Below, in pieces: positions 57,420 through 64,000 of a stretch of DNA of 64,000 nucleotides (position 1 is the stretch's first letter; each line of letters opens with the position of its first letter). The notes beneath the pieces are model-generated. The model searched no databases. It worked only from the letters and a program-made list of their open reading frames with translations, and was not told the origin of the DNA. Source of the stretch: Rapana venosa (taxonomy: Eukaryota; Mollusca; Gastropoda; Neogastropoda; Muricidae); assembly GCA_028751875.1 (NCBI GenBank), contig CM054155.1:52844800-52908799 (forward strand). Reading direction: 5' to 3'. The position numbers were made by a program, and so were the translations under genes.

Positions 57420-58250
57420 TTAAGCAGACAAATGGCAGACATCTTGGTCTAAGCTGTAATACGGGTAAAACAGGCTCGTTTATTAAGGATGCCCCAGTTT
57501 CAAACAAGCAAAGAAGAAAGAACGGTTCTTCTTGTCTTATGGAGGATGAGATTGAAGATTTTATCCGAGATAAAAAGAAAATCTTGTAATCATAGGATGT
57601 TGGCATGCTATATGGCGTTGAAAACGAATACATATCTGACGAAGATGGAGAGCCTGTTGAGCAGAAAAGTTGGCTCAGATTATTGTAAACATGTAAAAAG
57701 CCAAAATGTCAGAAGAAAAAAAATAGTAAAGAAAGATAAATATAATCAGCCCAAGGAATTGCCCTGTCAAAATACCCAAGCTAAACCCGGAAATTTGGAC
57801 CATGCTAGCCTATGATGCAAAGGGCCATGGCCTTTGTACTATTAACGAGCAAAGGATGCTCACAAATTATTTGCGATTTCCTGAAGGTCAGAAATGAAAT
57901 GGCAGAAAATGCATCCACAAGTCAAAAAGAGCAAACGGTACTCACAAAAGCTGCTTAAACTTTGCTGAAGTCAGCAATGACATTGAAGAAAACACATCCA
58001 CTGAAAACAAAAAAACCATCTCAAATCTATCATGGATGGTGTTGCTTTCATTACTTAGACATCCCATGATATTTCAGTTGACAGGAGGAACAGAATTGTG
58101 ACTGCTCCAAATGTCAACAAAAATGTTGAAAGCCAGCCTCTTGCAACATACCAATAACAGAATTTCTTAGTAATGATCTAAAGACCACATTGTCCACTAT
58201 TGAATTTGCTACAACATTGGGAACCGATTTTACCCAGTCTTAAAAAGACA
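57420..58250 (+). pseudogene. DIRS copy 2 gag-like ORF1
   Basis: Acidic text MEDEIEDFIRDKKK and YGVENEYISDEDGEPVEQK, then later NFAEVSNDIEENTSTENKK. It lies 5' of the RT as DIRS gag does. Frames shift several times. The assignment rests mainly on position and style. Confidence 0.6.
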
Positions 58251-58559
58251 TAATTTTTTCTCCTGCTCAAATAGAGACGTAAGGGGCATGGAAGAGGCTG
58301 AGGTTGGCTCAGAGGCAGCCAACACATGAGAAATCATTGTCAGAACAAGAGCTGAGGCACATAGAAACAGCTCTGCACTTAGGCTTGATCCCCAAAAGTA
58401 CCGCTGATGCTACACTGATTGGAACAGTCACAGTAAAAAAATTCAGGAAGGCAGGTTAAAAGTTTGTTCCACAGTGAAAAAAAGGATATCAGACTCTTTT
58501 ATCTTAAATGTGGTACAAGGATCAGAAATTCCCACTGAAAATATCCCAGTTCAAATTTA

Positions 58560-59700
58560 TTTTCCAAAAATCAGGTTCAAGGAAATCATTGGGAACATAT
58601 TAATAATGAAATTTTAAAATGATTAGAAATGGGTTTTATTGCAAAATCATGGGATGAAAAGGGACAGGTAGTATCACCTTTTTGTACCAGAACCAGATAG
58701 TACATATAGAATGATCTTGAATCTGAAAAAAGTTTTATGACTGCGTTCATTAGGACACTTTTAAATGGAAAACCTTCGTTGAGCAACAAAGGGCTGTTAT
58801 ATGACCTATGTAGATTTTCAACATGCATATTACTTTGTTCCTGTTACGTTTCAACATAAAGATATCTGAAGTTAAAAAAAGAGAGAACTGAATACATACA
58901 CACGTTTGCCAAATGATCTTCAAGATTCTTTACAAAGCTTTTGAAACCATGTGCACAGCCATCTTAAATCACAAGGTTATTTTGTCAGCATCATTTATTG
59001 ACCATTCTTACTTGCAAGGGCATACTTTTCAAGACTGCCAAGAGAACATAGGAAATATTGATACTGTTCAAACATTTCAGTCATTACGATTTGTCATACA
59101 TAAAGAAATGTTGGTTTTGATACCAAAGAAACAGTTAAAGTTCCCAGGGTTTGTTTGGATTCAGAAAACATTGCTTTCAGACTGCCACCAGAATGGACAC
59201 AGAAATACATAACAGCTTGTAACGGATTACGGAACAAAAGTCCAGTTACAATACGGGAGGTGGCATAAGTAATCGGACAGCTAGTTGCTGCTTTTCCAGC
59301 AACATCATGGGGACAATTGTATCACAGACAATTAGAAAACAAAATAAAAATTATGCTCTGAAACAAAGTAAAGGGAATTTTGAAGCCCTTATAATTTTAT
59401 CAGTGGAAGGAAAACAGTAGTTAGATTGACAAATAAGAAACGCTGAACAACTGTTATTTAGCATAAAACAACCTTATCTATCAAAGAAACTCTGTACAGA
59501 TGGCTTAACCTCTGGTGGTTGGGGCGCAATCCTTGGTTTATAAAAAAAACAAGGGGAAGATGGACTACAGAGGAAATAGGCACCTATATTAATGTGCTTC
59601 AAATGCTTGCAATTAAGTATGCCTTGAAAAGCTTTAAAAAGGAAGTTATTGGTAAACATGCTAGTCTTGACAGATAACATTAATACATGTACTGTTTCCT
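58560..59700 (+). pseudogene. DIRS copy 2 RT and RNase H
   Basis: RT fingers are degraded (58600-58860). The palm appears in the frame 58913-59212: ILSASFIDHSYLQG (YIDD-type motif changed to FIDH), QTFQSLRFVIHKEMLVLIPK, QLKFPGFVW. Then EVA-VIGQLVAAFPATSWGQL, LKQSKGNFEA, and an RNase H start CTDGLTSGGWGAILGL near 59495-59535. The catalytic Asp loss and stops make it dead. Confidence 0.83.
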
Positions 59701-60479
59701 TTTTGAAAAATATGGGAGGATCACATGCAAAAGACAGCAGTTCAATTCAAAACACATCTGGATTTGATGGAAAGACAGAAATGTATGGTTAACACCAGCA
59801 TTCATTCCTGAAAAATCCAATGTGGGTGCAGAATAAAAATCAAGAAACTTTAATATCAACACTGAATACAAGATGAATTCCAAAATATTTCAAGCATTGA
59901 TGAAAAGCTTGGGTGTTCCAGAAATTGATATGTTTGCCTCGCACCTGAACTTGCAGGTAAAACAATATGCTTCTTGGAAACCAGATCCAGATGCATTTCC
60001 AGTGAATGCATTTAGTGTGAGCAGGAAGGAATAATTTATTTTATGTTTTCCTCCCTTTCAACCTGTTACAAAATGTAGAGAGACCTGGCAGAAGATATTC
60101 TGAAAACCCCATACTTGACGACAGTGGTTTGGTACCCACAGCTTTTGAGACTTCTGTTCCATCCAACTTTGCTACAAAAAAGAAAAGAACACGCTGTGTC
60201 TTCCCTACAACAGTCCTCACCATTTTCACACCTAGCTACAGCTGATTGCAGCAAAGTTATCAGGGAAGAAATCCAAATGCAAGGATATCATGGAACTAAC
60301 ATGTGACATCGTGTGTTATGGTTAGGGACCACAAAGAACCAGTATATGCCATTTACTGCAGAAGATGGAAAGTTTTCTGTGGTGGAGGACCTAAAACCCC
60401 TCTTGTGCGTTTATAGGTGTGGTGTAAGATTTTCTGAAAGTTACATACCTTTATGCATTAGGGCTAGGGTGTAGTGCAA

Positions 60480-61150
60480 TTAACAGTTATAACACCACAT
60501 GCAGTGCTTTGTCAGCAGTCATACAGAAAATGCGAAAACAGTTGGTGCAGATCTTACGGTGATCATTTTTATGAAAGTAGATTTTAAAACTAATATGCCT
60601 GTTCCTGGTCACAAAATGACATGGGATGTAGATGTATTGTTGCAACTAGTTAAACAACTAGGAGATAATGTGAATCTTCCTATAAAATGTCTGACTGTAG
60701 AGCTGTGTGCCGTGTTGTGTATGTCTCCAGCACAAAAGAGTGCAAATAATTCATTTGATAAAAATTCAAGAATATTCAGTATTATAAACAGGGTTGCAGT
60801 GTGTTTATCACAGATAAGCTTAAACATACTAAATCTGTAAAATGTTTACTGACTTTTAGGAAGAGAAACCGTTGTTTGAGGTGAATGTTTTGAAGGAGTA
60901 TGTTTCTTTTAAATCAGATAAATCTGACAGATTTATATTGTGTTACATTAGGCAATACATGCCAGCATCAAAGAACACAATTAATTGCTAAATGGTTTAA
61001 AACACTCCTTGTTAAGACAAGAATTGATAGCTCTCTTCTTAAAGTTTTAGAGGTGCATTATCGTCAACAATGCTGAGATACTGAGGTTATCTTAAATAAA
61101 TTCTCAAAACTGCAGGCGTGACAAATTAAATGCTAGAACTTTCCAAAAGT
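60480..61150 (+). pseudogene. DIRS copy 2 tyrosine-recombinase-like region
   Basis: MTWDVDVLLQLVKQLGDNVN, LPIKCLTVELCAVLCMSPAQ (the position where a catalytic Arg is expected shows K after AQ), then after frameshifts RQYMPASKNTIN and SSLLKVLEVHYRQQC, resembling the C-terminal box of DIRS recombinases. No nucleophilic Tyr can be assigned with confidence. Confidence 0.65.
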
Positions 61151-62097
61151 GTTAGAACAGGTCCATAGTGAAGACTACAAAAATGGGCTCTGTTCACAGA
61201 GGGCAAATAAGTATTTTGAATGCAATGAAGACATGATCTTAATTATGTGCATTGCAAACAGATGACTCCCCCCCCACACGCACACACACTTTTACCCCTG
61301 GTTATTTTGGATGCAAGTCTTTGTGTAAAGTACAGAAAGGGCATGTAAAGAACTTTTTCTTGAATCCAATCATGCAAACTGCAATGTGCAATGATATTTC
61401 AATTTTGCATTCACTCCAATGTATTGAGTGTGAGATATACTGGATCATTTTTGTTGGCTTATGTGTCAAAATGTGCAATTAAGAATAAATGCCAGAATTG
61501 ACAATATACGTGTTTGTAGAAATTTAATTCAAATGAATGTCACTTAGAAAAACAGCCAACATTAAAATCTCACGTATCACGCAGTTGCAGGAAAGTACTC
61601 GAAATGGAATTCAAAACATAAACGAGTACTTACCTTGAGAAGTAGAAATTTGAGTGGCATCCCATGAGGGTGGTTGACGGAGACGGGGGAAACGTGCCCG
61701 TCCTCTGTTGTTTTGTTTTACCCTCCCCTATTTAATTTTTTTACGAGCAAACTTAACACAGAGTACAAAAGGCAGTTATTCATGTTCGATATTGGTTGTT
61801 ATGTGTTTAGATGTCCAGTTTATAAACAAAGACAAGACTACAAACGTAAGTAGATCATGTGTTTTTTAATGATTTACTCTGTAAATCATGGCTTCTTCCA
61901 GGCATGCACATCTCGCATATCCTTCCATTTCTGTCAACTACCCTCATGGAATTCTACTCAAACTTCGTATTCCCAAGGTAAGTACTTGTTTAAGTTGGTT
62001 AAAAAAAATAATAAAAGTGTATTTTTATAAGTTGAAAAGGAGCGTTTAAAGAAACGAATGGACTTCAATCTTCTTATCGTCGACACCTTATCAACTC

Positions 62098-62172
62098 TCC
62101 CCCCCCCCCCCACCTCCCCCCCCTCTCTCTCCCTCTCCCCCTTCCTCCTTCCCTCTCTCTCTCTTTTCCTCT

Positions 62173-62247
<75 letters not shown>
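62098..62247. repeat. C-rich and (CT)n microsatellite
   Basis: Poly(C)-rich 62098-62175, then CT to 62247. Confidence 0.96.
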
Positions 62248-62253
<6 letters not shown>

Positions 62254-62309
62254 TCTGTTTTGAACATTTGTATGATTTGAATAGTGACATTTTTGTTCTC
62301 TTAACTGGG

Positions 62310-63495
62310 GGTCTAAATTCAAGAACAGCAAGTAAGAATTATTCTTTCAATAGAAATAGCACTGACATTGATGAAACATCTGTTTCTGTTTAAAACAAAT
62401 TTCCAAGGAAATCTCAAGATAAAGTTGTTAACAACTTTGGTGATAAGTTTATTGAATTGTGTAACATGTATGATTCTATTACACTAAATGGACTAAGTGA
62501 AACAAACTTTGATGATAGTTGTACCTATGTTGGACACTTGGGGAAAACACTGTGGATTATTTTGTCACATCTGTTGAACTTTTTTCTTCTATTCAAGTGG
62601 TTGCCTTAGCTGTTGAAAACTGTATAGAGTCAGATCACTTACCTGTTATCATGGAGGTAGAAGCAATGGGAACTGGTAATGACTGCCATGTCAAAAGTAA
62701 AGCAAGTGAAAATGCTGAATTTGAAAGATTTATCTGGAATAAAGCACTGGAAAATGAATTCAGGAATTCTTGGGAAAGCGCAGATATTTAAAACAGTTTG
62801 AGAATGGCTAGAAATAACTTGGATAGCGATGAAGATGGTGCTTTAGAATTGTTTGTAGAGTGTTTAAAAGAGCATGTAAATGCATGCTCAAAAGATGTCG
62901 TATTGGTGTGCCAAAAAGGTCAGAATGGTTTGACAATGAATGTATTAAAGCAAAAAAAGGAATGTAGAATGACGCTCAAATGTTTTAGAAAAACTCGAAA
63001 AGAAGCTGATAGACTAATATATGTTACAGAGAGAAAACAGTATAAGTATCTTTTGAAAAAAAAAACGCACTTTCAGAAAACAGAAAACTGAAGAACTAGC
63101 AAAAGGAAATTAGCAACGGGGCAAGTTTTTGGAATGAGCTCAGAAAAATGGGTTGTGTAAATAAAGAAAAGGTAGTAAACAGTATCACTAGAGATGAATG
63201 GTTGAAACATTTTAAAAGCGTTTTTCATGGGGAGGGTGAAGAGTTAGAAAGGGACTTCAACAGTGATACAGAACTCTCAGAGGAAACGGATCATGTTTTA
63301 AATATAGAAATATCAGAAGCAGAAGTTACTCAGGCAGTAAACAAACTTAAAGATAGAAAAGCCGGTGGAATAGATGATATCCTAGCTGAAATGTTAAAAT
63401 GTGGTTGTAATAATGTTATTATATTTCTAACAAAATAATTTAATGTTGTTTTTGATCAAGGAGTTTACCCACAGGTATGGTCAAAGGCCATAATA
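62310..63495 (+). mobile_element. LINE fragment, endonuclease C-terminus and RT start
   Basis: Plus strand: CNMYDSITLNGLSETNFDDS, CIESDHLPVIMEVEAMGT (SDH signature), NVLKQKKECRMTLKCFRKTR (linker), FHGEGEELERDFNSDTELSE, KLKDRKAGGIDDILAEMLKC (RT motif 1 type), GVYPQVWSKAIIIS. Three frames are separated by stops at about 62790, 63090 and 63437. The element is then cut by family E at 63496. Confidence 0.83.
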
Positions 63496-64000
63496 ATATC
63501 TATCTATCTATCTGTCCCGTAGTCTGACGACCGTGGGGGCACCCTCAAAGACTCAACAACCAGTTCCCTCCATTCCTCTCTCTGTTCTGCCTTTCTCAGG
63601 GTTTTGTTGAGTTCTAGGCCTGTCCATTCGCTGATGTTATCCTCCCAGCTCTTCCTTGGTCTGCCTCTTCTTCTTCCTCCTTGGACGGTGCCTTGTAAAA
63701 CTGTCTTTGCAAGTCCTTTGGATCTTGTGACATACCCATACCATTTAAGTTTACGCTTTTTCACGATCGTTAGAAGGTTCTCATAGGGTCCAATGGTTTG
63801 CTGGATTCTGTTATGCACGCTTTCGTTGCTTATGTGGTCTTTGTAGGAGATGCCAATGAGTCTCCGAAAGCATCTCATCTCCACCGCCTGTACTCTTCTC
63901 TCCAAATCTGCAGTTAGGGTCCATGATTCACAGGCATACAGAAATATGGATATAACAAGGGAGCGCATTAGTCTGATCTTGGAGATAAGTGAGATATTTT
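63496..64000 (-). mobile_element. Family E LINE, 3' end with (GATA)n tail
   Basis: The minus strand enters from the right edge and ends in GACAGATAGATAGATAGATA at about 63494-63514. It sits inside the LINE at 62310-63495. Confidence 0.88.
63504..63968 (-). pseudogene. Family E ORF2 C-terminal tail
   Basis: 154 codons: FLYACESWTLTADLERRVQA, CFRRLIGISYKDHISNESVH, LLTIVKKRKLKWYGYVTRSK, TVLQGTVQGGRRRGRPRKSW, then EWTGLELNKTLRKAEQREEW to the natural stop. It is the best-preserved family E tail in the window; its upstream part lies beyond 64000. Confidence 0.88.

Larger units (their letters stand above)
57001..61990 (+). mobile_element. DIRS-type element copy 2 with inverted-repeat ends
   Basis: Gag-like region (57420-58250), RT (58560-59400), RNase H (59490-59700), tyrosine-recombinase-like region (60480-61150), and terminal structures at both ends. 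The left end (57007-57050, CGTGATACGTGAGATGCACA then TGCTGAAAAGAAGCC) is inverted at 61883-61925. A second complementary block lies at 61567-61580. Two facing segments (61620-61680 and 61930-61980) are inverted copies of each other, as expected for the DIRS right end. Coding regions are full of stops. Confidence 0.8.

Overview
This is a eukaryotic, repeat-saturated stretch of nuclear DNA, most likely from a marine gastropod or another lophotrochozoan. The evidence is the mix of repeats: long (AG)n and (CA)n tracts, tRNA-headed SINEs, CR1/L2-type LINEs ending in (ATT)n, I-type LINEs with RNase H, RTE-like LINEs and DIRS (tyrosine-recombinase) elements. There is no operon structure, no intact rRNA or tRNA gene and no CRISPR. 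The species call is inference; no host marker gene is visible.

Host gene. Four small cysteine-rich exons lie on the minus strand at 42147-42266, 31414-31551, 28305-28379 and 15814-15891. All have a polypyrimidine/AG acceptor and a GT donor, all are phase 1-1, and together they encode a run of EGF/EB-like modules. The first two share the spacing C-x5/6-C-x5/6-C-x5-C-x-C-x11/12-C; the last two are four-cysteine half modules. I read them as internal exons of one secreted or membrane modular protein whose ends lie outside the window or are not recognisable. Its introns are 10.6, 3.0 and 12.4 kb and are filled with retroelements.

Layout. 0-3 kb: LINE fragments and microsatellites. 2.8-13.8 kb: an I-type LINE (minus) split by an RTE-like LINE (minus), itself split by a CR1-like LINE (plus). 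13.8-20.2 kb: LINE and SINE copies, the last host exon, a DIRS gag remnant, an 881-bp tRNA-derived retroposon with a perfect 15-bp target duplication, and an internally deleted I-LINE. 20.8-27.9 kb: two copies of an endonuclease-RT LINE (called family E here), one holding a five-level nest. 28-36 kb: two host exons, a CR1 copy, an unassigned LINE, a full-length tRNA-SINE and a 48-bp minisatellite. 36.5-40.7 kb: a nearly full-length CR1 with a SINE inserted at a 14-bp duplication. 42.1-43.5 kb: the first host exon next to a 1.2-kb minisatellite. 44-49 kb: the most complete I-type LINE, with three later insertions. 51.7-62 kb: a DIRS copy split by an RTE LINE, then a second DIRS copy with inverted-repeat ends. 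62.3-64 kb: two further LINEs.

All autonomous elements look dead. Stops and frameshifts are everywhere, and several RT catalytic motifs have lost an aspartate. The value of the window is the modular host gene, the well-resolved insertion chronology and several non-autonomous families that can be defined from their target duplications. Element family names (SINE1-4, SINE-D, family E) are local labels, not database names.
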